Shown: positions 16,261 through 28,114 of the stretch, piece by piece
How the letters are laid out: the number at the start of each line of letters is the position of its first letter
Position numbering within the stretch: the first letter of the stretch is position 1
Assembly: GCA_029907465.1 (NCBI GenBank)
Contig: JARYLV010000002.1
Coordinates: forward strand, 1-64,000
DNA length: 64,000 bases
Origin: Methanomassiliicoccales archaeon
Lineage (GTDB): Archaea > Thermoplasmatota > Thermoplasmata > Methanomassiliicoccales > JACIVX01
Reading direction: 5' to 3'
The notes under the pieces: model-generated
The model's database searches: none
Told to the model about the DNA's origin: nothing
Seen by the model: only the letters and a program-made list of their open reading frames with translations
Position numbers and translations under genes: made by a program

Positions 16261-17658
16261 ATGGCTTTAAAGGTTTTTAATACACTGACAAAGAGGAAGG
16301 AGGAATTCGTTCCGATCGAAGACAATAAGGTCAAAATGTACGTCTGCGGCGTGACTGTATATGATGATCTCCATATGGGCCACGCAAGGCATATCATCGT
16401 GTTCGATATGATTGTAAGATATCTGAGATATCGCGGCTACCAGGTGACCCATGTGACTAATTTTACTGATGTCGATGACAAAATCATCAACCGAGCTAAG
16501 GAGCTCGGAATCCAGCCGCTCCAGCTGTCTAATATGTATATCGAACGGTATTTCAAGGAGATCGAAATGCTCGGCGTAAAGAAGGCCGATTTCTATCCAC
16601 GTGCAAGTGAGTTCATACCACAAATAATTGATATGATACAGAGAATCGAGAACGCTGGTTATGCATATAGGACAGATGATGGTAGCGTTTACTTCAGCAT
16701 GGACAGAATTAAGGAGTACGGAATCCTTTCGGGCGCAAAACCAGAGGAACTTTTGGCTGGTGCACGGATCACTATCGATGAGATGAAGCGCAACCCCGCT
16801 GACTTCGCCTTGTGGAAGGGGGCTAAGCCCGGTGAAATCTCATGGCCGAGTCCATGGGGCCACGGCAGACCTGGTTGGCACATCGAGTGCTCAGCCATGT
16901 GTCTGAATCTGCTTGGGGAAATGATCGACATTCATGGTGGTGGCAACGACCTGATTTTTCCACACCACGAAAATGAGATTCTCCAATCAAAGGTCGTAAC
17001 GGGGAAAATCCCAGCAAAGTACTGGTTGCATAATGGAATGTTACAGGTTCAAGAGGAAAAGATGTCAAAGTCGCTCAAGAATTTTTTTACTGTAAAGCAA
17101 GTACTTGAAAATCATACGAAAGAAGAGATCCGCTTCTTCATCCTAAATACGCATTACAGAGGTCCCTTATCTTATAGCGATTCGGCTCTAAAAGAGGCTG
17201 CTGCGAGTTTGAAAAGATTACACAATGCATATGCTGAGCTGAAATCGGTAGTCGGGACTTTGAAGGGAGATAATGACGCTCGGGAACTGATCTCTAGCGC
17301 AAAGGAGAATTTCATAAGGCAAATGGATGATGATTTCAATACTCGTGGCGCAATCGCGGTCCTATTTGATTTCATTAGAGAGGTCAACAAACTACTTTCG
17401 GATGGCTCGTTAAGCAATGAAGGGGCAAGTAATGCGATTTCTTTTCTGGAAGAAGTTGATGAGGTTCTTGGAATCTTGCCAAGAATTCCAGTTGCTAAGG
17501 AATCAACCGATGATCTGATCCAGATCCTCATTGATGTGCGCCAGGAACTTAGAAAGAGAAAGATCTTCGACTTGGCAGACATGATAAGAGAGAGATTGAC
17601 AGAAAAAGGGATCAAGTTAGAGGATACAGGTGAGGGGGTTAAGTGGAAACGCGTTTGA
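16261..17658 (+). CDS. cysS: Cysteinyl-tRNA synthetase
   Basis: A 465-residue class I synthetase that joins cysteine to tRNA-Cys. Seen: the Zn ligand and first motif in YVCGVTVYDDLHMGHARH (HMGH replaces HIGH); further Zn ligands in HIECSAMC and FPHHENE; HNGMLQVQ; and KMSKS in EEKMSKSLKNF. A helical anticodon-binding region follows. A canonical CysRS, with cysK and cysE beside it, means this lineage does not need the SepRS/SepCysS route of many methanogens. The 3' end overlaps the radical SAM gene by 16 bases. Confidence 0.96.
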   Translation: MALKVFNTLTKRKEEFVPIEDNKVKMYVCGVTVYDDLHMGHARHIIVFDMIVRYLRYRGYQVTHVTNFTDVDDKIINRAKELGIQPLQLSNMYIERYFKEIEMLGVKKADFYPRASEFIPQIIDMIQRIENAGYAYRTDDGSVYFSMDRIKEYGILSGAKPEELLAGARITIDEMKRNPADFALWKGAKPGEISWPSPWGHGRPGWHIECSAMCLNLLGEMIDIHGGGNDLIFPHHENEILQSKVVTGKIPAKYWLHNGMLQVQEEKMSKSLKNFFTVKQVLENHTKEEIRFFILNTHYRGPLSYSDSALKEAAASLKRLHNAYAELKSVVGTLKGDNDARELISSAKENFIRQMDDDFNTRGAIAVLFDFIREVNKLLSDGSLSNEGASNAISFLEEVDEVLGILPRIPVAKESTDDLIQILIDVRQELRKRKIFDLADMIRERLTEKGIKLEDTGEGVKWKRV

Positions 17659-18686
17659 ATGAACTCGCGATGAAAAAAGCGATACTGATCACCGGCGGGG
17701 CTGTGAAGGTTCCACACGATCTCGAGCTTCCGTTTCGCTTGAGCAGGTCGACTGCTGGACCGGGTGCAGGCACACTTGCGCTCGTCTTGTCATTTCAGGG
17801 GTTAAGAGTTAAAAAAGCAATCTCAAGAGATCAGGGCGAATTTGAGCTCACTCGGAAGGATGGCAAGTTCGCACTCACAAGAAATGGGGAACCTTTCCTC
17901 GACTCTGTCGAGATCCAACCAACACTATATCATTCACCTGAGCAGGCATTCTTTAATATTGAAACTTCTTGCATCTACGACTGCAAATTCTGTGTATCGA
18001 AGAAACTCGACCCCCGTATTGTGAAATGCCTTGACCCAGAAAAAATCGTAGAAATGATTATTAACGCCTCAAGGCGCCACGATTTCAAGGCGGTTGCATT
18101 GACAAGTGCTGTCGTCGGATCACCGAGCGAGACCGTAGAGAAGATGGCCTACATTGTTTCACGAGTAAGGGAGCAACTCGATCCTGAAATTCCAATCGGA
18201 GTGGAGCCATATGTGGATAGCTATGAACAAATCGAAATGCTCAAGGCCGCAGGCGCAGACGAAATCAAGATCAACATCGAAACGTTTGATAGGGATATAT
18301 TCAAAAAGGTCTGCAATAAGCTTGAATTTGACACGATAATTCGTATGATACGATACGCGGTTAGGATTTTCGGAACCGGTAAAGTCTGCTCCAATATCAT
18401 TGTTGGATTGGGAGAGACTGATGAAAACGTCCTCGAGGGTGTGGAACATTTGGCAAAGCTCGGATGCGTTGCAACGATAAGACCTCTAAAGATTAACGAT
18501 TTGAATAGGAACGAATTGGAGGAGGCCCTTGGCTATCCTTTAAGACCAGTATCACCAGAAAGGCTTGTCCGACTTGCAAGTGAACAGAAGATGATCCTTG
18601 AATTATACCAGCTTTCGACTTTGAGCTTCAAAACGATGTGTCACGCGTGCACGTGTTGCGACATCGTTCCATTTCGGGACCTCTGA
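17643..18686 (+). CDS. Radical SAM protein of unknown substrate
   Basis: A ~347-residue radical SAM protein. The 4Fe-4S/SAM motif is CIYDCKFC (C-x3-C-x2-C) within ETSCIYDCKFCVSKK near residue 105. Downstream barrel features include LTSAVVGSPSET, IGVEPYVDSYEQI and NIIVGLGETDENV, resembling biotin synthase/lipoyl-like barrels. The C terminus has a second cysteine group, MCHACTCCDIVPF, that may hold an auxiliary cluster. The GTG start has the purine-rich GGTGAGGGGG directly upstream and overlaps cysS by 16 bases; an ATG at 17670 is an alternative. Its place beside cysS suggests co-regulation with cysteine supply, but the substrate is unknown. Confidence 0.8.
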   Translation: METRLNELAMKKAILITGGAVKVPHDLELPFRLSRSTAGPGAGTLALVLSFQGLRVKKAISRDQGEFELTRKDGKFALTRNGEPFLDSVEIQPTLYHSPEQAFFNIETSCIYDCKFCVSKKLDPRIVKCLDPEKIVEMIINASRRHDFKAVALTSAVVGSPSETVEKMAYIVSRVREQLDPEIPIGVEPYVDSYEQIEMLKAAGADEIKINIETFDRDIFKKVCNKLEFDTIIRMIRYAVRIFGTGKVCSNIIVGLGETDENVLEGVEHLAKLGCVATIRPLKINDLNRNELEEALGYPLRPVSPERLVRLASEQKMILELYQLSTLSFKTMCHACTCCDIVPFRDL

Positions 18687-18786
18687 AGCACGGTGAACCA
18701 ATACAGTATCGAATCATCGAGCAAATGGAGCTAATATTTTTAGGGAATCCGAAAATTTCAATATAGTTAAAACGATATCAATCTCG

Positions 18787-19455
18787 ATGCTGAGCAGAAA
18801 AATTGAGGAATATCTCGAGTGTATTTATGAGATTACGAGAGGCGGGAAACCAGCTAAGACGAATCATATCGCAAAGTGTATGAAGGTCTCGCCAGCATCC
18901 GTCACAGAGATGCTACGAAGACTTGCTGATGAGGGTTACATTGACTACGAAAAATACCGGGGGGCTTCTCTCACCGATAAGGGCATGAATGTTGCCCTAA
19001 AAATCAAGAGAAAACACCGCCTCCTCGAATCGTTCCTCGTCAGGATTCTGGGCATGAAAAGGGAAGAGAGCCATGCAGAAGCTTGCAGGCTTGAACACAT
19101 GCTCTCGGATGAATCAGAAAAGAGGATATGCCAGATGATGAATAATCCTCAATTCTGCCCGGATGGGGAGCCAATCCCTAGGTGCGAGGAGGAATGTAAG
19201 CTCTGCACAAGTGATCCTTCATTACCGCTCACAGAGCTAGACATCGGAGAAACGGGCATCATTTCCCATCTCAGTTGTGACGAGAATCCATCAAAAATCA
19301 GACGGCTCATATCCATGGGATTCGTGCCTGGGAGGACCCTAATTCTAGAAGAGGGGGTTCCTGCTGGAGGTCCGCTTATTGTGAAGCTTGGCGAAAGCCG
19401 CATCGCCGTCGGACGGGAATATGCATCACTTGTGCATGTCAAAAGGTGCGACTAA
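18787..19455 (+). CDS. DtxR-family metalloregulator fused to FeoA domain
   Basis: A 222-residue transcription factor. Residues 1-65 form the DtxR winged helix (IEEYLECIYEI, TNHIAKCMKVSPASVTEMLRRL, GYIDYEKYRGASLTDKG). Residues 70-140 form the metal-binding dimerisation domain with HRLLESFLVRILG and EACRLEHMLS. A cysteine-bearing linker (FCPDGEPIPRCEEECKLC) leads to a FeoA/SH3-like domain (GETGIISHL, IRRLISMGFVPGRTL, IAVGREYASLVHV). It probably senses Fe2+ or Mn2+ and represses the downstream feoB. The stop TAA overlaps the feoB ATG as TAATG. Confidence 0.92.
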   Translation: MLSRKIEEYLECIYEITRGGKPAKTNHIAKCMKVSPASVTEMLRRLADEGYIDYEKYRGASLTDKGMNVALKIKRKHRLLESFLVRILGMKREESHAEACRLEHMLSDESEKRICQMMNNPQFCPDGEPIPRCEEECKLCTSDPSLPLTELDIGETGIISHLSCDENPSKIRRLISMGFVPGRTLILEEGVPAGGPLIVKLGESRIAVGREYASLVHVKRCD

Positions 19456-21362
19456 TGCATGTCGCGTTGATAGGCAACCCAAATGTCGGAAAGTCTGTAC
19501 TTTTCAGTCGGATCACAGGGATCGGTGTCATCTCTTCAAATTATCCCGGAACAACGGTTGAATTTGAAGAAGGACGGATTACCTATCGCGGCGAAACTAT
19601 CGTTTTTTATGATCTTCCAGGGACTTATTCTTTATCAGGAACATCTGAGGATGAATTAGTTGCAACCAAGCTCCTCGCTGAAAAGAAATTAGATGTTGTC
19701 GTTGCTGTTGCGGATGCGACTAGGCTGGTACAGAGTCTCGTCTTAATCTTTCAACTAATTGAACTTGGATATCGCGTTGTTGTCGCGCTGAATTTCATGG
19801 ACATAGCACGCAGACGTTATCGCATAGACGTCGAAAAACTTGCTAACATTCTCGAGATTCCAGTGGTGCCAACGGTTGCAATCACGGGTGAAGGTGTTGA
19901 TGAGCTAATCGGAATTATCGCCGAACGCGAGTTTTCAAGGTCGGGTTTCGTGGTAAGATACGACGCTCATATTGAAAACATCATTGAGAAACTGAGCGGC
20001 GATGTAGTAGAATGGCAACAACCTTTCCCATTACGAGGAGCGTTGTTGAAACTACTGGAAGGAAACGAGCAATTTGCACAGCTGTTCACACGCCAAATTA
20101 GAGAAAATGCGGAGGAGTTCAGAAAAAAATTCAACGAGGAACATCACGAGAGCATTGATGTCCATATTGCTCGCGATCGATACGGCGAGGCTGGAAGAAT
20201 TGTATCTGAGGTCACGGGGAAACTTGAAACACACGAATCGCTTGGCGACAGGATCTCACGATTGACGCTAACCCCTTTGTCAGGAATTGCAATTTTGCTC
20301 TCCATTCTCGCACTCGTCTTTTTCACAATCGTCTACATAGGAGGTGCAATTGAATCAGGCCTTGGAGATGCATACCAGTACATCGTAGGCGGTTTTTTTG
20401 ACAGACTTGCTGAGTTAATTGGTGGCAACGCTGGCGTAGCTATATCAAGGGGTATTGATCTCAGTCTGCAAGCGATCCTTTCGATCGTGATACCGTACAT
20501 ACTCGTTTTCTACCTTATACTAGGCATACTTGAGGACTCGGGGTATCTGCCAAGAGCTGTCACTCTTCTCGATGGCGTCATGCATAAGATCGGACTTCAC
20601 GGGCGAGCAATTATCCCTATGATCGTAGGCGTCGGGTGCAATGTGCCTGCGATACTTGCCACAAGGGTGTTAGAATCAAGACGTGAAAGGTTGATTCTCG
20701 CAACTCTTACGATTATGTGTATCCCTTGCTCCGCACAGTTGGCAATAATTTTCGGCGTTGTAGGACATTTCGGAGGACTTATTTACGCTGTGATGATATT
20801 CGTTATTTTATTCTCCATCCTGCTCTTACTCGGACGATTGCTTCACGTTTTCCTCAGATTTGAGCCATCAACAATTGCGATCGAGATACCTGACCTTACG
20901 ATTCCCAGTCCTCGAAATGTACTATATAAAACATACATTCGTGTAAAAGACTTTTTTATCGTCGCATTTCCCATTTTGTTTGTCGGAAGCTTGATTTTGG
21001 AATTGTTGATAGAATTCGGTATTCTCAACAAGCTTGTCGAACCTCTCTCAATTTTCACCGTCGGACTTCTGGGATTACCCGCAATAACAATCATCGCATT
21101 GATTTTCGGCGTACTGCGAAAAGAAATGGCCTTTCAACTCTTGGTCGTGCTATTTGGAACAACGAACCTCGCAACGGTTTTTTCTCCAGCTCAACTCTTC
21201 GTATTTGGGCTTGTGATGGCAACATATATGCCCTGTTTATCTGCGCTCGCCGTGCTACTGAGGGAATTTGGCGCGAAAGATGCAATCACCATAACCATCA
21301 GCTCGCTTACACTTTCATTAACACTTGGAACTATTGCAAATCTCATTTTCAACCTAGTCTGA
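19455..21362 (+). CDS. feoB: Ferrous iron transporter B
   Basis: A ~635-residue polytopic Fe2+ uptake protein. The N-terminal GTPase domain has G1 GNPNVGKS near residue 8, the G3 region DLPGTYSLSG and G4 NFMD. After a helical spacer there are two gate-type membrane blocks including IVGVGCNVPAILATRVL and IPCSAQLAIIFG, whose Cys residues are conserved in FeoB. I chose the ATG at 19455, which overlaps the regulator stop, over a GTG nine bases upstream. A separate FeoA is not needed here because the regulator carries that domain. Confidence 0.95.
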   Translation: MHVALIGNPNVGKSVLFSRITGIGVISSNYPGTTVEFEEGRITYRGETIVFYDLPGTYSLSGTSEDELVATKLLAEKKLDVVVAVADATRLVQSLVLIFQLIELGYRVVVALNFMDIARRRYRIDVEKLANILEIPVVPTVAITGEGVDELIGIIAEREFSRSGFVVRYDAHIENIIEKLSGDVVEWQQPFPLRGALLKLLEGNEQFAQLFTRQIRENAEEFRKKFNEEHHESIDVHIARDRYGEAGRIVSEVTGKLETHESLGDRISRLTLTPLSGIAILLSILALVFFTIVYIGGAIESGLGDAYQYIVGGFFDRLAELIGGNAGVAISRGIDLSLQAILSIVIPYILVFYLILGILEDSGYLPRAVTLLDGVMHKIGLHGRAIIPMIVGVGCNVPAILATRVLESRRERLILATLTIMCIPCSAQLAIIFGVVGHFGGLIYAVMIFVILFSILLLLGRLLHVFLRFEPSTIAIEIPDLTIPSPRNVLYKTYIRVKDFFIVAFPILFVGSLILELLIEFGILNKLVEPLSIFTVGLLGLPAITIIALIFGVLRKEMAFQLLVVLFGTTNLATVFSPAQLFVFGLVMATYMPCLSALAVLLREFGAKDAITITISSLTLSLTLGTIANLIFNLV

Positions 21363-21375
21363 TGACATTCTTGCA

Positions 21376-23082
21376 TTAGGTATGTGTAAAAACGGCCTTA
21401 ATAAAAGGAGTGACTGCTTCGATTCTCACAAACGCGAAACGCTCAAATTGAATCACATTCCCGACTTCACTGGACGGAATTGGTTCTGAAAGACCTTCCT
21501 TCTTTGATCCATCTGGCATTTCAACGACTGTCTTGATACCATATTCTGGAACCCAGTGGACAATTCTGATTCCTTCCCTCAACACTGAAAGGTCATTGCC
21601 AACATAGATTGCAATATTTCCTTCGACCTCAATATTGCACAAATCTTTGAGCCGGAGTCTTCCTCTCGACCCAATAGACTCGAGATCATTTCTATTCAGG
21701 TATACCCTGATGGGGCTGCCCTTCAGTTTTAGTCGTCTCATGCCTCGTTCTGGGTAATTTGGATGAAGTGGAGCATGCGACTCCAGCTCTTCAGCGCCTT
21801 CGATGCTGATAAGCACGGGATCCCAAACGAAAAAATACCTATTTGCCAGATGGTCAATTCGTTGCTTGTTGAACGCATACAGTGTATCCCAAGAAAACTG
21901 GATATCCACGTCCTTGATTCCGCAATCGAGCCAGTAATCTCGAATCGCTTCGGGAGTAATGCCTCGCCTCTTCAACGCCTTTACCGTACCTAGCCGCACA
22001 TCGTCCCATCCTGAATACTCACCAGCCTTAATCCCCCGTGCGACAATCGATGTCTTGAGTATTGATTCTGGAACTGACACAAGACCATAGTGGTGATACC
22101 ATGGAATTTTCCATCCAAAATACCTGAAAATGTACTCTTGCCGCTGCGTGTTATTCAAATGGTCTTTCCCCCGGAGGACATGTGTCATACCTAGAAAATG
22201 ATCGTCAATCGCCACACTAAAATTCATCATTGGATAGACTCTGTACCGGTCACCAGTACGTGGATGAGGGACTGAATCGACAATGCGCAGGCCAACGAAA
22301 TCCCTAATCGCAGGATTTGGATGGTTAAGGTCCGTTTTCACGACGAGAACAGCGGCTTCCTCGGGATAATGACCAGAAAGCATACGATCGAACTCTTCGT
22401 GTTGGACCTCTTTCGGAAGTTCCCGATGGGGGCACGCCTTACCATATTCCTTCAATTTTCTCCATTCCTCCACCGGGCATGTGCAGACATAGGCCTTCCC
22501 CATATCGATGAGTTTTCTCGCGATATCATAATAAAGTTCCATACGGGAACTTTGTATCACGGTCTGGTGGACCTTTACGCCAAGCCATTCGAGATCTTCT
22601 GGGATCGTATCATATGCCTCAGGATCGATTTTTTCGGGATTTGTGTCTTCAATTCTGTTTATAAATGTCCCTTCGTAACGTTTCACATACTCATCGTTAA
22701 GAATTGCAACCCTCGTATGGCCTATATGCAGAGGACCAGATGGGCCGGGCGCAAACCGCATGACGACCTTTCCTTTTTCCGCTCCCGGCAATTCTGGGAG
22801 AGGATGCTCTTTTTCGATTTTCGCTTTTTTCTTTAAAAGGGAGGAATCAATCAACTCAAGCTCTTTTCGCTGTGCCTCGATCGACATTTGGTTGATCTTT
22901 TGAACCTGTTCTGCTACGATAGCTGAGATCTCTTTTGCTCTGGGCCTGAGATCCGGTTGCTCCGCAAGAACTTTCCCCATCACCGCCTTAACATCGGCCT
23001 TTCCGCCATACATAATCGCGTTCTGCAGCGTGTATTTCCGGACGAGTTCGCTGATTCGATCGAGATCCATGAGGCCTGGCAT
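21376..23082 (-). CDS. gltX: Glutamyl-tRNA synthetase (archaeal type)
   Basis: A 568-residue class I synthetase of the archaeal/eukaryotic branch. Seen: the HIGH motif in FAPGPSGPLHIGHTRVAILND near residue 110; NRIEDTNPEKI; CTCPVEEW; and, in the KMSKS position, SILKTSIVARG. A C-terminal beta-barrel anticodon-binding part follows, with KLKGSPIRVYLNRNDLE. Archaeal enzymes of this class often charge both tRNA-Glu and tRNA-Gln, which GatDE then amidates; no gat gene is in this window. It ends 13 bases from the convergent feoB stop. Confidence 0.95.
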   Translation of the reverse strand: MPGLMDLDRISELVRKYTLQNAIMYGGKADVKAVMGKVLAEQPDLRPRAKEISAIVAEQVQKINQMSIEAQRKELELIDSSLLKKKAKIEKEHPLPELPGAEKGKVVMRFAPGPSGPLHIGHTRVAILNDEYVKRYEGTFINRIEDTNPEKIDPEAYDTIPEDLEWLGVKVHQTVIQSSRMELYYDIARKLIDMGKAYVCTCPVEEWRKLKEYGKACPHRELPKEVQHEEFDRMLSGHYPEEAAVLVVKTDLNHPNPAIRDFVGLRIVDSVPHPRTGDRYRVYPMMNFSVAIDDHFLGMTHVLRGKDHLNNTQRQEYIFRYFGWKIPWYHHYGLVSVPESILKTSIVARGIKAGEYSGWDDVRLGTVKALKRRGITPEAIRDYWLDCGIKDVDIQFSWDTLYAFNKQRIDHLANRYFFVWDPVLISIEGAEELESHAPLHPNYPERGMRRLKLKGSPIRVYLNRNDLESIGSRGRLRLKDLCNIEVEGNIAIYVGNDLSVLREGIRIVHWVPEYGIKTVVEMPDGSKKEGLSEPIPSSEVGNVIQFERFAFVRIEAVTPFIKAVFTHT

Positions 23083-23243
23083 GGACAGACGGTGTATTTT
23101 ATTTTTCGTATTCTAACAATATCCCGAGTTTTTGCAGAAATTTCAGATTGAATATAGAAATAGGAAGCTGTCCACCAAAAGAGCGCTGGTCATGCTGAAA
23201 CGATCGGATGAGTATTATATCGGCCCAGATTAATTACAGGTTC

Positions 23244-25882
<2,639 letters not shown>

Positions 25883-25904
25883 TCAACGAACGACGACGTC
25901 TCCA

Positions 25905-27011
25905 TCACTTAGCAATTTCATCAATCCTCTCCATGACTTCCTTAAGCGAAAGATCTGTCTTGATGCCCCGTGGAGAAAAGTGCGTTCTCGACGCTTTTCC
26001 AGATTTTCGCAATTCTTCGAGAACATCATTCAAAGGAGGCGGTGAAATCTTCATGATCGACGAGATCTCGTCTATATCATAGAAATAGGGCAATTCATCG
26101 ATCTCTTCCTTCCAGATCTCGAGATACTTGGCACATCGATTCCTGCAATGAAGAAAATCGTGCGGAACCATTCGAGTGAGGAGCTCTTTGTCAAAGAGCT
26201 TCCCGATCCAAAGTGGGCCGATTTGCCTGAGATCATCAGTTGCCGGAAATTTCCGCTCCTTTGAATTTTCATCATAGCCGATCAATCCTAATGTGCGCAA
26301 CGATTGATCAGCATATCGAGCACCTTCAAGAAACTGCGCATGAATCCTGAAATAATGATCCGCGTAGAAACAAAGGAGTGGTTTGATCCCTCTATCAAAT
26401 TTCGCGGCTTCTCTGACAAGATGTCCAATCAAAATCCGCAAGCCTATTTCATGCCCAAACGCGCAGCGCAATGGTTTCGCTCCATACCTTCTGATGCATT
26501 TATCTGGGTAGGTACCAGCGAGTGGCGCCGTGTCCGTCGCAGTGATGCTAATAATGCCTCTTCGTTTGCACCCTTGGATCCCTGATTGAATGAAAAATAC
26601 TGGCGAGCCAAATGGATCAATGTCGATGTAGTCGTATGTTCGTTCACAGAGGAGGATTCTTATGTCTGACTGGCAGGGAATACAATTTTTCAAGCCATTG
26701 AGTTCAATGTTCCTCTTGATGTATTCGAAAGCTTCCCTGCTCCTATCATTGATGATAAATTCGAAGTTCCCTGGAGACTCATTGGCTATTCTAATAGCTC
26801 TAACCCCCGTTCCTGCAAGTCCGTCCAGAGCCGTTCCTTTGAACCTCAAGGCTTCGAAGAACATAACGCTTATGTCCCTGCTAAAAGCGGCCTGCTGATT
26901 ATAGAAGACCTCACCGACACGCTTACCAGGGCCTTTCAGCGTGTATTCTTTGGGAACGAGAACTCTTGTTTTCCCTTCTATAATTTCAACTGCAGGTGAT
27001 ATCTCACTCAC
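25905..27011 (-). CDS. trm1: tRNA (guanine26-N2)-dimethyltransferase
   Basis: A 368-residue SAM-dependent enzyme that methylates G26 of tRNAs. Seen: KRVGEVFYNQQAAFSRDISVMF near 30-52; the SAM-binding GLAGTGVRAIRIAN; the catalytic DIDPFGSPVFF; and TATDTAPLAGTYPDKCIRRYGAKPL. A C-terminal Trm1-type domain (CAKYLEIWKEEIDELPYFYDIDEI) follows and binds tRNA. The start ATG overlaps the stop of the upstream THEP1 gene as ATGA, so the two are coupled. Both tRNAs in this window have G at position 26, the substrate base. Confidence 0.94.
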   Translation of the reverse strand: MSEISPAVEIIEGKTRVLVPKEYTLKGPGKRVGEVFYNQQAAFSRDISVMFFEALRFKGTALDGLAGTGVRAIRIANESPGNFEFIINDRSREAFEYIKRNIELNGLKNCIPCQSDIRILLCERTYDYIDIDPFGSPVFFIQSGIQGCKRRGIISITATDTAPLAGTYPDKCIRRYGAKPLRCAFGHEIGLRILIGHLVREAAKFDRGIKPLLCFYADHYFRIHAQFLEGARYADQSLRTLGLIGYDENSKERKFPATDDLRQIGPLWIGKLFDKELLTRMVPHDFLHCRNRCAKYLEIWKEEIDELPYFYDIDEISSIMKISPPPLNDVLEELRKSGKASRTHFSPRGIKTDLSLKEVMERIDEIAK

Positions 27012-27553
27012 AGGAGTTCTCCTTTCATCAACTTCATGATCTTATATGGCAACAGATTCCGATTGATTGGCGTTACTTCTAGAATCCTTACATCATCCCT
27101 TCTCCGTATGTCTTGGAGAAGGGGATTCCTTGATTTCTTGTGCAAGGTCAACAATAGAGGTTTTTCAATTTCCAGTGCCGCTTTAACAGCATTGACAAAT
27201 TTTTCGCTTTCAACCTCCATTTTTCCAACCTCATCGATTACAACAACATCTGCAGTCTCACACGCTTTCAGTATCGCTTCAACACCGACTTCCTCCAAGG
27301 CGCTGAGATCGACGCCAAATTTCCCAACCATGAATTTGCTTCGAATCTCCGTACTCGCCAGTATTGCTTTCCGTTTTGTTTGCCAGTCGATTACATAAAA
27401 GCCGAGCCGCTTGTTATCTTCAATGATTGGTTCAGTGATCATTCCCCCTACTTTCATCTCACTGGCTTCAAGCATCTCGATAACTTTGAGAAGGGCGTGC
27501 GTTTTACCAGCGCCAGGTAATCCAGTAATACCAATTTTTATTCCCTTGCTCAT
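27008..27553 (-). CDS. THEP1-type nucleoside triphosphatase
   Basis: A ~181-residue P-loop NTPase of the THEP1 (YME/NTPase_1) family. Seen: Walker A GLPGAGKTHALLK near residue 8, Walker B VVVIDEVGKMEVES near 95, and TLHKKSRNPLLQDIRRRDDV. Family members hydrolyse several NTPs slowly in vitro; the cell role is unknown. The ATG at 27553 (MSKGIKIG) is preferred because GGTGG precedes it; an upstream ATG at 27589 adds 12 hydrophobic residues that do not match the family. Its end overlaps trm1 by four bases. Confidence 0.9.
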   Translation of the reverse strand: MSKGIKIGITGLPGAGKTHALLKVIEMLEASEMKVGGMITEPIIEDNKRLGFYVIDWQTKRKAILASTEIRSKFMVGKFGVDLSALEEVGVEAILKACETADVVVIDEVGKMEVESEKFVNAVKAALEIEKPLLLTLHKKSRNPLLQDIRRRDDVRILEVTPINRNLLPYKIMKLMKGELL

Positions 27554-27681
27554 TATTTCCACCGAAATTTCAAATATTATATCATACAACTAGGTAGTGA
27601 ATGTACCAATCCGTATGGCAATTCAATGTTTATTATCTTTTTGTTGAATTAAAAAAGCTAAACGCCAGCATAAGCGCGGTC

Positions 27682-28068
27682 TCATAACGTTTCAATGATT
27701 TCTTTGATAAACATAAGCGGATAATTTAGTTCTTCAATATATTTCATTTCGGCAATAACTTTTACCTCATCAATTCTGATCACGACACTTACTTCTAGCA
27801 TTTGCCCAGTGAGGGTCTGATAATCATACTCATTGCGCTTTTTTCTCAGACCCTTGCGATCGATCCTCACGCTCACCTCTTCAACGAATGGTTGCACACG
27901 AACACCGTCCTCAATAGCCCTTTCGAGGCTCTCAACATTCGACGAGCTGATCGGTGTTCCGACGAATTGATGATAGATCGTTCCCAACTTGATCCCAGCC
28001 TCAAAAGCAGCCCGTTCTCTCTTCGTGCATTTGAAGTACTTCGATGCGAGTTCATCCCTACTTGTCAA
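27682..28068 (-). CDS. mptD: Archaeal dihydroneopterin aldolase
   Basis: A 128-residue protein of the archaeal MptD family (formerly DUF372). It cleaves 7,8-dihydroneopterin to 6-hydroxymethyl-7,8-dihydropterin and glycolaldehyde on the way to methanopterin or tetrahydrofolate-type cofactors. Seen: FEAGIKLGTIYHQFVGTPISSSNVE, the conserved pterin-site segment; YDYQTLTGQMLEVSVVIRI; and YIEELNYPLMFIK. Length and motif order match the family. It is not in an obvious pterin operon. The acyl-CoA synthetase gene lies 46 bases upstream on the same strand. Confidence 0.9.
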   Translation of the reverse strand: MTSRDELASKYFKCTKRERAAFEAGIKLGTIYHQFVGTPISSSNVESLERAIEDGVRVQPFVEEVSVRIDRKGLRKKRNEYDYQTLTGQMLEVSVVIRIDEVKVIAEMKYIEELNYPLMFIKEIIETL

Positions 28069-28114
28069 CCAATCGCCCCACGATTTTCAATGAATGATCT
28101 CATAATCAAATATA

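Noticed and set aside
22321-22836. 171-residue plus-strand frame inside gltX
   Set aside because: Fully embedded opposite to a well-conserved synthetase; composition is that of a shadow frame.
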